Origin: Ruminococcus sp. AM36-2AA
GTDB taxonomy: Bacteria; Bacillota; Clostridia; Lachnospirales; Lachnospiraceae
Direction: 5' to 3'
NCBI RefSeq assembly: GCF_003461955.1
Contig: NZ_QTYB01000006.1
Span: 39,990-103,989 of the forward strand
DNA length: 64,000 nucleotides
In this document: in pieces, positions 7,629 to 15,889 of the stretch
How the letters are laid out: each line of letters begins with the position of its first letter
How positions within the stretch are numbered: position 1 is the first letter of the stretch
Notes under the pieces: generated by a model
Told to the model about the DNA's origin: nothing
What the model saw: only the letters and a program-made list of their open reading frames with translations
Database searches by the model: none
Translations under genes and position numbers: made by a program

Positions 7629-8012
7629 TTTTACAGAACTCCACCTCATCAAGTGTGAGTTATCATACCAGCTTATTGTCGCAGGCTTTCCCAATGAGCC
7701 TGTGGCGGCATTCACCGGCAGAGTCCGATTCCGATACGGTTTTATCGAAACTGCAGCGGGAAATCTGCCGGTGAGAGTAACCAGAAAGATCAGGCTGAAA
7801 AGAAATGCCTGCATGCTGGCAAATCGAAAATACGGATAACAAAAATACAAAATAGCACAAACACAAAGCAACAGAAAAATAAAAAAGAAAATAAGAATCG
7901 GTAAAGTCTGCATGATCCAACAGAAACAGGGGCGGTTCCCCTGTGCGCAGAAAACAGGACATAGAAATCCAGACAAAGTACACCGGTTTCGGACATATGG
8001 AGGGTATCGAAG
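7629..8012 (+). other. Structured spacer between iolG and iolI
   Basis: This 384 bp spacer lies inside an otherwise tight operon. It holds a compact inverted repeat (7712-7774) and a weaker hairpin near 7681-7707 (CAGGCT/AGCCTG), followed by a purine-rich stretch to the iolI ribosome site. An open frame of 78 codons (7603-7839) crosses it but shows no family resemblance and overlaps iolG, so I treat it as non-coding. Confidence 0.5.
7712..7774 (+). ncRNA. Candidate structured RNA element in the iol operon
   Basis: Perfect 11 bp arms TCACCGGCAGA (7712-7722) and TCTGCCGGTGA (7764-7774) enclose 41 bases that can form an inner stem (CGATA with TATCG). There is no T-tract, so it is not a simple terminator. 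It may be a processing site, an mRNA stabiliser or a ligand-binding leader for the downstream genes. I recognise no known class. Confidence 0.35.
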
Positions 8013-8846
8013 ATGAAATTAGGATTTAATGAAGCAACTGCACTGGAATGCAAAGGACAGTCTCTTATGGCAGATCTGGAGATGTGTGAAAAATATGGCT
8101 TTGATTACATTGAGATCCGTTTTGACTGCGTAAAAGACTATCTCAAAGAACATACACTGGAAGAACTGGCAGACTGGTTTAAGAATCATCACCTGAAACC
8201 GTGGGCATACAACACCCTGATCTTTTTCAACCAGAGAGATGAGGCAGGGGAAAAAGAAATCGATGAAGAAGTAGATTTTATCCTGAAAGTTTCCAAAGCG
8301 ATCGGAATGAAAATGCTGATAACAGTTCCAAGTTTTGATGTAAAAGACAAATCTGTCAGCGAGATCAAAGAAGAAGCAGTTGCACGTCTTCGCTACCTTT
8401 CTGACAAAGTGGGCGCAGATATGAAGATCTCCCTGGAGTTCTGTGGTGCACCGAACTGCTCTATCAACCAGTTTGGAACAGCATACGATGTAGTAAAAGC
8501 AGTAGACAGAGACAATGTTGGCGTTACCGTGGACACTTTCCATTTCCATGAGATGTGTTCCCGTCTGGAAGACCTGAAAGCAGCAGACGGTAAGAAGATT
8601 TTTGCATACCACTTAAACGATTGTGAGGATCTTCCACTTGGCTCCTGCGGAGACGACAAGAGACTCTGGCCGGGAGAAGGCGTGGTAGATCATGCTGGAA
8701 TCGCGGCAGCACTGAAAGAGATCGGATTTGACGGTGTATGCACCATCGAAGAGTTCCGTCCGGAGTACTATGCAATGAGCCACGAGGACAATGTGAAAAA
8801 AGCAGCAGAAGTTACCAGAGATTTTGTACAGAAATATTTCGGATAA
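8013..8846 (+). CDS. iolI: Inosose isomerase
   Basis: A 277-residue TIM-barrel enzyme of the AP endonuclease 2 / xylose isomerase-like group, closely resembling IolI, which interconverts 2-keto-myo-inositol and 1-keto-D-chiro-inositol. The four metal ligands fall at Glu142 (SLEFCG), Asp174 (VDTFHFH), His200 (AYHLND) and Glu246 (TIEEFRPEYY), the same positions I recall for Bacillus subtilis IolI. The opening MKLGFNEAT is also typical. The start has a GGAGGG site. It is separated from iolG by an unusual structured spacer and followed 45 bases later by the transporter gene. Confidence 0.9.
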   Translation: MKLGFNEATALECKGQSLMADLEMCEKYGFDYIEIRFDCVKDYLKEHTLEELADWFKNHHLKPWAYNTLIFFNQRDEAGEKEIDEEVDFILKVSKAIGMKMLITVPSFDVKDKSVSEIKEEAVARLRYLSDKVGADMKISLEFCGAPNCSINQFGTAYDVVKAVDRDNVGVTVDTFHFHEMCSRLEDLKAADGKKIFAYHLNDCEDLPLGSCGDDKRLWPGEGVVDHAGIAAALKEIGFDGVCTIEEFRPEYYAMSHEDNVKKAAEVTRDFVQKYFG

Positions 8847-8891
8847 TTCATTCAGAAAGGTTCGACCTTAAACCGATAGGAGGTAGATACT

Positions 8892-10997
8892 ATGGCTGGT
8901 AAGGGAATCCCCGAATTGTTGAATTATAAGCAGAAGGGTAAAGACTTGAATGAATTCATCAAGGTTCCGGTGTCAGAAAAACTTGCGTACTGTTTTGGCG
9001 ATCCGGCGCTGACTCTGATGTATACCATGACAACAACTCTGCTGATCTATTTTTATACCAATGTTGTTGGAATTTCAGCAGGAGCCGTTGGAATGATCAT
9101 GCTTTTGTCCCGCATTTTTGATGGATTTTCCGATGTGTTGATGGGAACCATTATCGACAGGACTCATTCCAAATATGGAAAAGCCAGGATCTGGATCTTA
9201 AGACTTGCGGTTCCCTATGCGCTGGCAGCGGTGCTTCTTTTTACCATGCCGCCGCTTGGAAACATGGGAAAGATCATCTATGCTTTTGTGACCTATAACA
9301 TTATGAACACGGTTGTATACACTGCCATCAGCCAGCCGTTCCACGCACTGGGATCTCTGATGAGCCGTGACCGCCGTGAGCGTGATGTGATCTGTAACAT
9401 CCGTATGGTATTGTCTATCACGGCAAGTATGATCATTACCGCGTTCACGCTGCCGCTGATCAATATCGTGGCAAATGTTACCGGCAACCAGCAGATGGCC
9501 TGGATCCTGGTAACAGCAGGTTATGCGATCATTTCCGTCGGCGTGCTTGTGAACACTTACATGGTCTGTACAGAGCGTGTTTCTGCGGCAAAACAGGAAA
9601 AAGAAGATATTCCTTTTGTGGAAGCTTTTAAAGCAACCGTTACCAACCGGTATTTCCTTATCGCCCTGGGGCTGATGATCTTTTATACTGCATATCAGAT
9701 CATCATTGGAACGGACCTTACCTATTATTGTCAGTATGTACTTGGAAATGTAGACTTTGTTATGCCTCTTTCAGCAGCGGAGAAACTGGCAACTGTGGCA
9801 GGAATTGCCCTCCTGCCAAAGGTGCTTCCCCGTTATGGAAAAAGAAATCTCATCTGTGCAGGCTGCATCCTGGGTGTTGCGGGACAGCTTCTGTTCCTGA
9901 TGAATATTACCAGTGTTTCTCTTGGTGTTGTGACCTGTATCATGAGAGGAATCGGAATCGCACCGTTCTATGGCGTGCAGTATTCTCTTCCAAGTGATGC
10001 CATTGAGTATGGCCAGTGGAAAACAGGCAAACGTGTGGAAGGTCTGATGTTCTCATCTATGAGCATGGGTCAGAAAGCCGGTTCCGGACTGACTTCCGCT
10101 ATCATGGGTGGAATCCTTTCCGCTGCATATTTTGATGGCACCAAGGCAACCGCAGCAGAGCAGTCTGCAGAAGCTATCCGTGTGATCAAAGGTTTTTATC
10201 TGTATGTTCCGGTAGCAATCTGGGTAGTGATGTTTGTGATCGCGGCCTGCTATCAGCTGGATAAAGTCTATGACAAGATGATGCGGGAACTGATCCAGAG
10301 AGAATCCGGAGAAGGAAACGTTTCTGTACCGGGAGAGATCCAGTCCATGCCAGCACCGGCAGTTTCCGGAAACAGGATCAATGTAGCGATTGGAAGACTG
10401 TACGGCAGCAGCGGAAGAAAAATCGCGGAGGATGTTGCAAAAGCGCTGGACTGCAGGGTTTATGACCGTCAGATCATCTGTCTCATGGCAGAAAAATTCG
10501 GTATGGAAAAAGCAGATCTGGAAAGTGTAAGACAGTATCTGGATTCTTACAATTATGAAGATTCCGAGCTTACGTTTTCCCCGTACGGACATTCATCGGC
10601 AGGTGCGGCAGCAGATTATACAGGCGCCCAGATGTTTGAGGTGCAGAGCCGGATCATCCGTGAACTTTCAAAGAGGCGTCCTGGTGTATTCCTGGGAAGA
10701 TGTGCCAACTATGTGCTTCGCGGAGAACCGCATACATACAGCTTTTTCGTGTATGCAGATGATGATTACCGGGAAAAAGAAGGCCGGGAATATTATAAAG
10801 GCCAGTCTCTTGACGAGCTGAAGAAGCGTGACCAGATCCGAAATGAATATTATGAAAAATTTACCGGAATCCGCAGAGACGATCCCCATTATTATGATAT
10901 GGTGATCAATGTTTCCAAAACAGGTGCAGCCGGAGCGGCCGGTCTGATCCTGGATTATATCAAAAATAAAGAAGAAAAAGGAGGGAATGCGTCATGA
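8892..10997 (+). CDS. GPH-type symporter fused to a cytidylate-kinase-like domain
   Basis: A 701-residue two-part protein. Residues 1 to about 465 form a 12-helix major facilitator of the glycoside-pentoside-hexuronide:cation symporter group, with SEKLAYCFGDPA near the start and the signature DGFSDVLMGTIIDRTHSKYG. After a Gly/Ser/Pro-rich linker, residues 496 to about 690 match the cytidylate kinase-like family (Cytidylate_kin2). This part has the phosphate-loop variant LYGSSGRKIAEDVAKAL, the CRVYDRQII segment and VFLGRCANYVL, all apparently intact. The gene has a GGAGG site and overlaps the next gene by four bases (ATGA). The location suggests inositol or a related polyol as cargo. Whether the kinase-like part phosphorylates the cargo, regulates transport, or acts on a nucleotide cannot be told from sequence. 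There is no frameshift or stop at the junction. Confidence 0.88.
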   Translation: MAGKGIPELLNYKQKGKDLNEFIKVPVSEKLAYCFGDPALTLMYTMTTTLLIYFYTNVVGISAGAVGMIMLLSRIFDGFSDVLMGTIIDRTHSKYGKARIWILRLAVPYALAAVLLFTMPPLGNMGKIIYAFVTYNIMNTVVYTAISQPFHALGSLMSRDRRERDVICNIRMVLSITASMIITAFTLPLINIVANVTGNQQMAWILVTAGYAIISVGVLVNTYMVCTERVSAAKQEKEDIPFVEAFKATVTNRYFLIALGLMIFYTAYQIIIGTDLTYYCQYVLGNVDFVMPLSAAEKLATVAGIALLPKVLPRYGKRNLICAGCILGVAGQLLFLMNITSVSLGVVTCIMRGIGIAPFYGVQYSLPSDAIEYGQWKTGKRVEGLMFSSMSMGQKAGSGLTSAIMGGILSAAYFDGTKATAAEQSAEAIRVIKGFYLYVPVAIWVVMFVIAACYQLDKVYDKMMRELIQRESGEGNVSVPGEIQSMPAPAVSGNRINVAIGRLYGSSGRKIAEDVAKALDCRVYDRQIICLMAEKFGMEKADLESVRQYLDSYNYEDSELTFSPYGHSSAGAAADYTGAQMFEVQSRIIRELSKRRPGVFLGRCANYVLRGEPHTYSFFVYADDDYREKEGREYYKGQSLDELKKRDQIRNEYYEKFTGIRRDDPHYYDMVINVSKTGAAGAAGLILDYIKNKEEKGGNAS

Positions 10998-11911
10998 AGA
11001 TCGCATTTGATGTAGATGTGCTTGCAAAACAGATGGATATCAATCGTATGGTCCATCAGGTGGCAGACTGGGGATATAAATATATCGAGCAGTCTCCACA
11101 TCCGAGGATCAATCCGTTCTATAAACATCCGCTGTTTTCCAAGGAGTGTGAACAGGAATACAGACAGGCTTTGCGGGAAACCGGCGTGGAGATTTCTTCC
11201 TTTATCGTCGTATACCGCTGGTCCGGCCCCACAGAGGAACAGAGACAGTTTGCAGTTGCCAACTGGAAACGGATGATCCAGATTGCGGGAGATATGGGCG
11301 TAAAGGTTATTAATACAGAGCTTTCCGGTGATCCCAACCAGCAGGAAATCTGCAATGGAATGTGGTTCAAATCCATGGAGGAGCTGCTTCCGCTGATCGA
11401 GCGTGAAGGTATCCGCGTGGAGATCCAGTCTCATCCTTATGATTTCTGCGAGCTGAATAATGAGACCTGTGATATGGTAAAATCTTTCCGGTCTCCGAAC
11501 CTTGGTTATGTGTATTCTTCTCCTCATGGGTTCTTCTATGATGAGGGTAAAGGGGATGTACGGTCCATGCTGAAATATGTAGGAGATGAGCTGACTCATG
11601 TACTGTTTGCAGATACTTTTAATCAGACTATGGATTGTCGGTATATTTTAAATCCGCCGTGGCTGAATGGCCGTGGAAAAGCGGATGTGACGGTACATCA
11701 GCATCTTGCCATGGGTGAGGGTGATGTGGATTTTGATGGTATTTTTGAAACCTTAAGAGATATGGATTTTGCGAATAAACAGCTGAGGGCGGATGCGCCG
11801 AAGGCTGGTGGTGATAATATTGCCTGTGTTTCGATGTTTGGTTTTCCGGAGAAGATGGATAGGCAGGCACCGGAGGCTCGGGAGAGGATTGAACGGGAAT
11901 TATTAAAATAG
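10994..11911 (+). CDS. Sugar phosphate isomerase/epimerase, TIM barrel
   Basis: A 305-residue protein of the xylose isomerase-like TIM-barrel superfamily. Candidate metal ligands are the Glu of VINTELSG, the His of EIQSHPYDF and the Asp of VLFADTFN. It starts inside the end of the transporter gene (ATGA overlap, with GGAGGG upstream), so its translation is probably coupled. It is the fourth gene of the inositol operon and likely acts on an inosose or another keto-cyclitol intermediate, but the exact reaction is not clear. The last part of the gene becomes markedly G-rich on the coding strand. A terminator follows at once. Confidence 0.75.
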   Translation: MKIAFDVDVLAKQMDINRMVHQVADWGYKYIEQSPHPRINPFYKHPLFSKECEQEYRQALRETGVEISSFIVVYRWSGPTEEQRQFAVANWKRMIQIAGDMGVKVINTELSGDPNQQEICNGMWFKSMEELLPLIEREGIRVEIQSHPYDFCELNNETCDMVKSFRSPNLGYVYSSPHGFFYDEGKGDVRSMLKYVGDELTHVLFADTFNQTMDCRYILNPPWLNGRGKADVTVHQHLAMGEGDVDFDGIFETLRDMDFANKQLRADAPKAGGDNIACVSMFGFPEKMDRQAPEARERIERELLK

Positions 11912-11918
11912 TGGTGGG

Positions 11919-11960
11919 GAAAAATCTGTCGTGCTGGGTGCGGCGGATTTTTTCTTTTTT
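11919..11960 (+). terminator. Terminator of the iol operon
   Basis: AAAATCTGTCG (11921-11931) pairs with CGGCGGATTTT (11941-11951) with two wobble pairs, followed by TTTCTTTTTT. Confidence 0.8.
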
Positions 11961-12414
11961 GATTAGTAAAACGGACGCCCCGGCCAGCAGATCCATTCCG
12001 CTGCCCGGGGCTGTGTGTTCAAAGTGGGAAGTTGGATGGGGGTGTGCGTCCGTACAGATTTTGGGAGGGGTAGGGTGGCTGTGTGACGGTGTGGGCGGAG
12101 GTATAGGGTTGTTGAGGATGATAAGTTGAGTGGCTGCTCGGTGGGTGGTGGGCCGTCGGGCGCTTCGCTGGACGGCTGCAATGGCTTAGTTTGTATGTGA
12201 GATGATGTGTGGGGTATAATGATAACGATTGTTTATATGAAGAGGCGATGTCCGTCCCCCTAACGTCAGCTACCCGGAATTAAGTCTTATAATCAGGAAG
12301 TTACCTTTACATTTAACGTGATAATAACAATTAGATACTTGACCTAAAGTAAACTTTAGATGTTAAAATATAAAAAGTAACGTGTGAATGACAGGAATGT
12401 AGAGAGGATAGAAA
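11961..12414. other. G/T-skewed spacer and promoter region before DUF3737
   Basis: From about 11,970 to 12,230 the plus strand is very rich in G and T, with runs such as GGGGGTGTG and GGGAGGGGTAGGG, and poor in A and C. A GC-rich hairpin lies near 11,977-12,011 (GCCCCGG with CCGGGGC). From 12,250 the composition returns to normal and the MerR-type promoter follows. No gene is convincing. Confidence 0.5.
12339..12369 (+). promoter_or_regulatory. MerR-type promoter with 19 bp spacer
   Basis: -35 TTGACC (12339-12344) and -10 TAAAAT (12364-12369) are 19 bp apart. The spacer carries the perfect inverted repeat CTAAAGT-AA-ACTTTAG (12344-12359). An over-long spacer occupied by a palindrome is the hallmark of promoters activated by MerR-family regulators. 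The regulator gene is not in the window. Confidence 0.7.
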
Positions 12415-13314
12415 ATGAGTGTAGAGAATATAAAAACAGATAAAGAATTAAAGGGTGCGTATCTTACAGGAGAGCGGCCTTTGTTTCATGGGAAGAAGTT
12501 GCATATTGAACAGACGATTTTTAATGATGGGGAGTCTCCGCTTAAGGAGAGTCGGGATATTGTATTGGAGAACAGTTCGTTTCAATGGAAATATCCGCTC
12601 TGGTACAGCAAAAATATAGAGGCGAGGGATTGTACCTGGCTGGAGATGGCGCGTTCTGGGGTGTGGTATACGGATCATATCCGGATCGAGGATACGTTGA
12701 TTGAGGCGCCGAAAAATTTCCGCCGCTGTCATGATGTGACTCTTGATAATGTGTATCTTGCCAATGCGGCAGAGACGTTCTGGAACTGTGAGGGTATAAA
12801 ACTTGCACATGTACAGGCCAGGGGTGATTATTTTGGCATGAACAGCACAAATATCACCATCGATGATTTCAAACTTGTTGGCAACTATGCCTTTGACGGT
12901 GCAAAAAATATGGAAGTCCACAATGCCAGAATGTTGTCAAAAGATGCTTTCTGGAACAGCGAGAATGTTACGGTATATGATTCTGTGATTCATGGAGAGT
13001 ATCTGGGCTGGAATTCAAAAAATCTCACATTTATCAACTGTACCATAGAAAGTCTGCAGGGACTGTGTTATATTGAAAATCTGAAAATGATCAATTGTAC
13101 CCTTTTGAATACAACTCTGGCTTTTGAGTATTCGAAAGGGATCAATGCACAGATCAACGGCAGGATCAAAAGTGTCATGAATCCGTCAGAAGGCAGGATC
13201 CAGGCAGATGAGATTGAAACACTGATTCTGGATCCGGAAAAGATCGATCCGGCTGAAACCGAAATTATCTGTCCCACAGTTGGGGAAAAGCTGGATAAAG
13301 CGCCGGAAGCATAA
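12415..13314 (+). CDS. DUF3737 family protein
   Basis: A 299-residue protein of the DUF3737 family. It is built of short repeating strands with many Asn, Trp and Cys residues (for example FWNCEGI, FWNSENVTV and LGWNSKNLTF), as in a right-handed beta helix. There is no signal peptide, so it is probably cytoplasmic; the function is unknown. A GAGAGGATAG ribosome site supports the ATG. It is followed 31 bases later by a MalY/PatB gene, an arrangement I recognise from other Firmicutes, and both lie under the MerR-type promoter. A stress-linked role is inference from that promoter. Confidence 0.8.
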   Translation: MSVENIKTDKELKGAYLTGERPLFHGKKLHIEQTIFNDGESPLKESRDIVLENSSFQWKYPLWYSKNIEARDCTWLEMARSGVWYTDHIRIEDTLIEAPKNFRRCHDVTLDNVYLANAAETFWNCEGIKLAHVQARGDYFGMNSTNITIDDFKLVGNYAFDGAKNMEVHNARMLSKDAFWNSENVTVYDSVIHGEYLGWNSKNLTFINCTIESLQGLCYIENLKMINCTLLNTTLAFEYSKGINAQINGRIKSVMNPSEGRIQADEIETLILDPEKIDPAETEIICPTVGEKLDKAPEA

Positions 13315-13345
13315 AAGCTCTGACAGATACAGAAAGGAAAAAGAA

Positions 13346-14521
13346 ATGAGCATATTTGACGAAAAAACAGACCGCCGTCATACTGGCTCCATGAAATGGG
13401 ATGTAACAGAAAAAGAACTGCCCATGTGGGTGGCTGACATGGATTTTCAGACAGCTCCGCAGATAACAGAAGCCATTATAAAAAGAGCACAGCACGGAGT
13501 ATTTGGCTATACCCTGATTGAAGATGAATGGTATGACGCCTATCAGAACTGGTGGAAAACACGCCATGAGTGGTCTATCGAAAAGGAATGGCTGATTTTC
13601 TGCACAGGTGTTGTACCTGCAATCTCCAGCATTGTGCGTAAGATGACAACCACAGCAGAAAAAGTCGTGGTCATGACTCCGGTATACAATATTTTCTTTA
13701 ACTCCATCATCAACAACGGCCGGTTCATCCTGGAAAGCCCGCTGCATTACGAAAATGGTGCCTATGAAATTGATTTCGCAGACCTTGAGGAAAAACTTTC
13801 AGACCCACAGGCATCCCTGCTGATTCTCTGTAACCCGCACAACCCCATAGGAAAGATCTGGGACAGAGGAACACTGGCAAAGATTGGCGAATTATGTGCA
13901 AAACATCACGTACTGGTATTATCTGACGAGATCCACTGCGACCTGACAAAACCAGGAAAAGACTACGTACCTTTTGCTTCAGTATCTGAGACCTGCAGAG
14001 AAAACAGCATCACCTGCGTGGCACCTACAAAAACCTTTAACCTGGCAGGACTACAGACGGCAGCAGTGATCGTTCCAAACCCCGTACTGCGGCATCGGGT
14101 CAACCGCGGATTAAATACAGACGAAGTGGCAGAACCAAACGTATTTGCAGCTATCGCACCGGTAGCTGCCTTTAACCACGGAGCAGAATGGCTGGACAGC
14201 TTAAGAGAATATCTCTGGGAAAACAGACGATATGCAGAAGAATTTATCACAAAAGAAATAAAAGGAATCCACGCAGTCAGAGGAGAAGCCACATACCTGC
14301 TCTGGCTGGACTGCCGCGAAGTAACCGACGATGCAACCAGATTCTATGCCTTCATCCGCCAGCACAGCGGACTCTACGTATGCGACGGCAATGAGTATAA
14401 AAACGGACAAAGCTTCTTACGCGTAAACCTCGCCTGCCCTAAAGATACAGTAATAGACGGCCTCAATCGCCTGAAAGACAGCACCCAGGCATACCTGGAA
14501 CAGAAAAATAAAACCGAATAA
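13346..14521 (+). CDS. MalY/PatB-type cystathionine beta-lyase
   Basis: A 391-residue fold type I PLP enzyme of the MalY/PatB group that cleaves C-S bonds of cystathionine or cysteine conjugates. The N-terminus MSIFDEKTDRRHTGSMKWD, PMWVADMDFQTAPQI, the NPHNPIG motif, LSDEIHCDL and the PLP lysine in APTKTFNLAGLQ are all present. I place the start at 13346, after AGAAAGGAAAAAG. The longer frame from 13280 would overlap DUF3737 and adds 22 residues without family similarity. It is cotranscribed with DUF3737. Towards its 3' end the codon choice shifts to A- and C-rich codons, a trend that continues through nadA. Confidence 0.88.
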   Translation: MSIFDEKTDRRHTGSMKWDVTEKELPMWVADMDFQTAPQITEAIIKRAQHGVFGYTLIEDEWYDAYQNWWKTRHEWSIEKEWLIFCTGVVPAISSIVRKMTTTAEKVVVMTPVYNIFFNSIINNGRFILESPLHYENGAYEIDFADLEEKLSDPQASLLILCNPHNPIGKIWDRGTLAKIGELCAKHHVLVLSDEIHCDLTKPGKDYVPFASVSETCRENSITCVAPTKTFNLAGLQTAAVIVPNPVLRHRVNRGLNTDEVAEPNVFAAIAPVAAFNHGAEWLDSLREYLWENRRYAEEFITKEIKGIHAVRGEATYLLWLDCREVTDDATRFYAFIRQHSGLYVCDGNEYKNGQSFLRVNLACPKDTVIDGLNRLKDSTQAYLEQKNKTE

Positions 14522-14599
14522 ACAACCAAACAATTATTCAGAGCAAAGATACGAAACAGAAGCAAATTCCAATAACCCCATCTCACTGAAAAAATCAAG

Positions 14600-14670
14600 A
14601 GACCTGGAGCTTACAGTAATTTCAGGAATATATATTCCTGGTAATTATTGCAAACACCAGGTCTTTTTTA
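14600..14670 (+). terminator. Terminator of the DUF3737-malY operon
   Basis: AGACCTGG (14600-14607) pairs with CCAGGTCT (14657-14664), followed by TTTTTT. The long loop contains a second perfect hairpin (CAGGAAT with ATTCCTG). Confidence 0.8.
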
Positions 14671-14851
14671 TTCAAAAAAATGTTAATCACTAAATTTACC
14701 AGGTAAAAAAATATCAAGTAATTAATTAACCCAAAATAAATACACACACGAATTCATTTTATTTAAAATTTGAACACCCCTTCGCCATCCATCCCCGTCC
14801 GTCTGCAACCAATCCATCCATTCCTTAACAAAAACTTTACAACAAATCAAA

Positions 14852-14888
14852 CAACTGTCTTGTCACATGTAAAGAACTATGGTATTAT
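14852..14888 (+). promoter_or_regulatory. nad operon promoter and probable NiaR operator
   Basis: -35 TTGTCA (14860-14865), 17 bp spacer, -10 TATTAT (14883-14888). The sequence CTGTCTTGTCACATGTAAAG around the -35 resembles the TGTCT/ACATGT-type operators of the niacin repressor NiaR, whose gene ends this operon. The operator match is from memory. Confidence 0.55.
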
Positions 14889-14964
14889 GTGTAAGATATT
14901 TTGAAAAAACCACAAAACAAAAGCAGGAATAAAAGAAAAACCCCCTGTAGGAAAGGTGAAAATA

Positions 14965-15870
14965 ATGACAGTAGCAGAAGAAATCCAGAAATTAAAAAAA
15001 GAAAAAGACGCCATCATCCTGGCGCACTACTACGTGCGCCCCGAAGTACAGGACGTAGCAGACTATATAGGAGACTCCTTTTACCTCAGCAAAATCGCAG
15101 CCAGCGCAAAAGAAAAAACCATTGTATTCTGCGGAGTAGGATTCATGGGAGAAAGCGCCAAGATCTTAAGCCCGGACAAAACCGTACTCATGCCCGCAAT
15201 GGACGCAGACTGCCCCATGGCACACATGGCAACCGAAGAAGGAATCCGAAAAGTAAGAGAAGAATACGATGATGTAGCAGTTGTCTGTTACATCAACTCC
15301 ACAGCAGCCTTAAAAGAACTCTCCGATGTCTGCGTAACCTCCGCAAACGCCGTAAAGATCGTAAAAGCACTCCCAAATAAAAATATCTTCTTCATCCCGG
15401 ACAGAAACCTGGCCCACTTTATCGCAGAACAGGTACCGGAAAAACACTTCATCTATAACGAAGGCTTCTGCATCGTTCATGAATTTATGGATCCCGAAGA
15501 AGTAAAAGAAGCAAAAGAAGCCCATCCGGAAGCACTTGTGCTGGCCCATCCGGAATGTCCTCAGACAGTCCTGAAACAGGCAGATTATATCGGAAGCACA
15601 TCCGGGATCATCAAATACGCTCAGGACAGCAACAACAAAGAATTCATCATCTGCACAGAATGTGGCGTACAGTACAAACTGGAAACCACCTGCCCGGACA
15701 AAAAATTCTACTTCACAGAAACCGTACCAGTCTGCAAAAACATGAAAAAAGTATTTCTGGAAAAAGTGCTCCATGTTCTGAAAACCGGAGAAAATGAAGT
15801 CCATGTAACTGATGAAACAAGAGAAAAAGCAAAGAAACCGCTGGAGCGAATGCTGGAACTTGCAAAATAG
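14965..15870 (+). CDS. nadA: Quinolinate synthase A
   Basis: A 301-residue [4Fe-4S] enzyme that condenses iminoaspartate with dihydroxyacetone phosphate to quinolinate in NAD synthesis. The cysteines expected to hold the cluster are in FCGVGFMGE, AHPEC and TECGVQY. ILAHYYVRPEVQDVADYIGDS and GSTSGIIKYA are typical of the family. I chose ATG 14965 because AGGAAAGG sits eight bases upstream; a GTG three codons earlier is also possible. It is first in a nadA-nadB-nadC-niaR operon. Codon use here is unusually rich in A and C. Confidence 0.92.
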   Translation: MTVAEEIQKLKKEKDAIILAHYYVRPEVQDVADYIGDSFYLSKIAASAKEKTIVFCGVGFMGESAKILSPDKTVLMPAMDADCPMAHMATEEGIRKVREEYDDVAVVCYINSTAALKELSDVCVTSANAVKIVKALPNKNIFFIPDRNLAHFIAEQVPEKHFIYNEGFCIVHEFMDPEEVKEAKEAHPEALVLAHPECPQTVLKQADYIGSTSGIIKYAQDSNNKEFIICTECGVQYKLETTCPDKKFYFTETVPVCKNMKKVFLEKVLHVLKTGENEVHVTDETREKAKKPLERMLELAK

Positions 15871-15889
15871 AGACAGAGAGGCGAAAACA

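Larger units (their letters stand above)
14522..14964. other. Spacer between the malY-like gene and nadA
   Basis: It holds the terminator of the DUF3737 operon (14600-14670), an AT-rich stretch with nothing recognisable (about 14,680-14,840), and the nad promoter with its operator (14852-14888). Confidence 0.6.

Noticed and set aside
7603..7839. 78-codon frame between iolG and iolI
   Set aside because: It overlaps the end of iolG, lacks a ribosome site, and its middle is an inverted repeat; no family resemblance.
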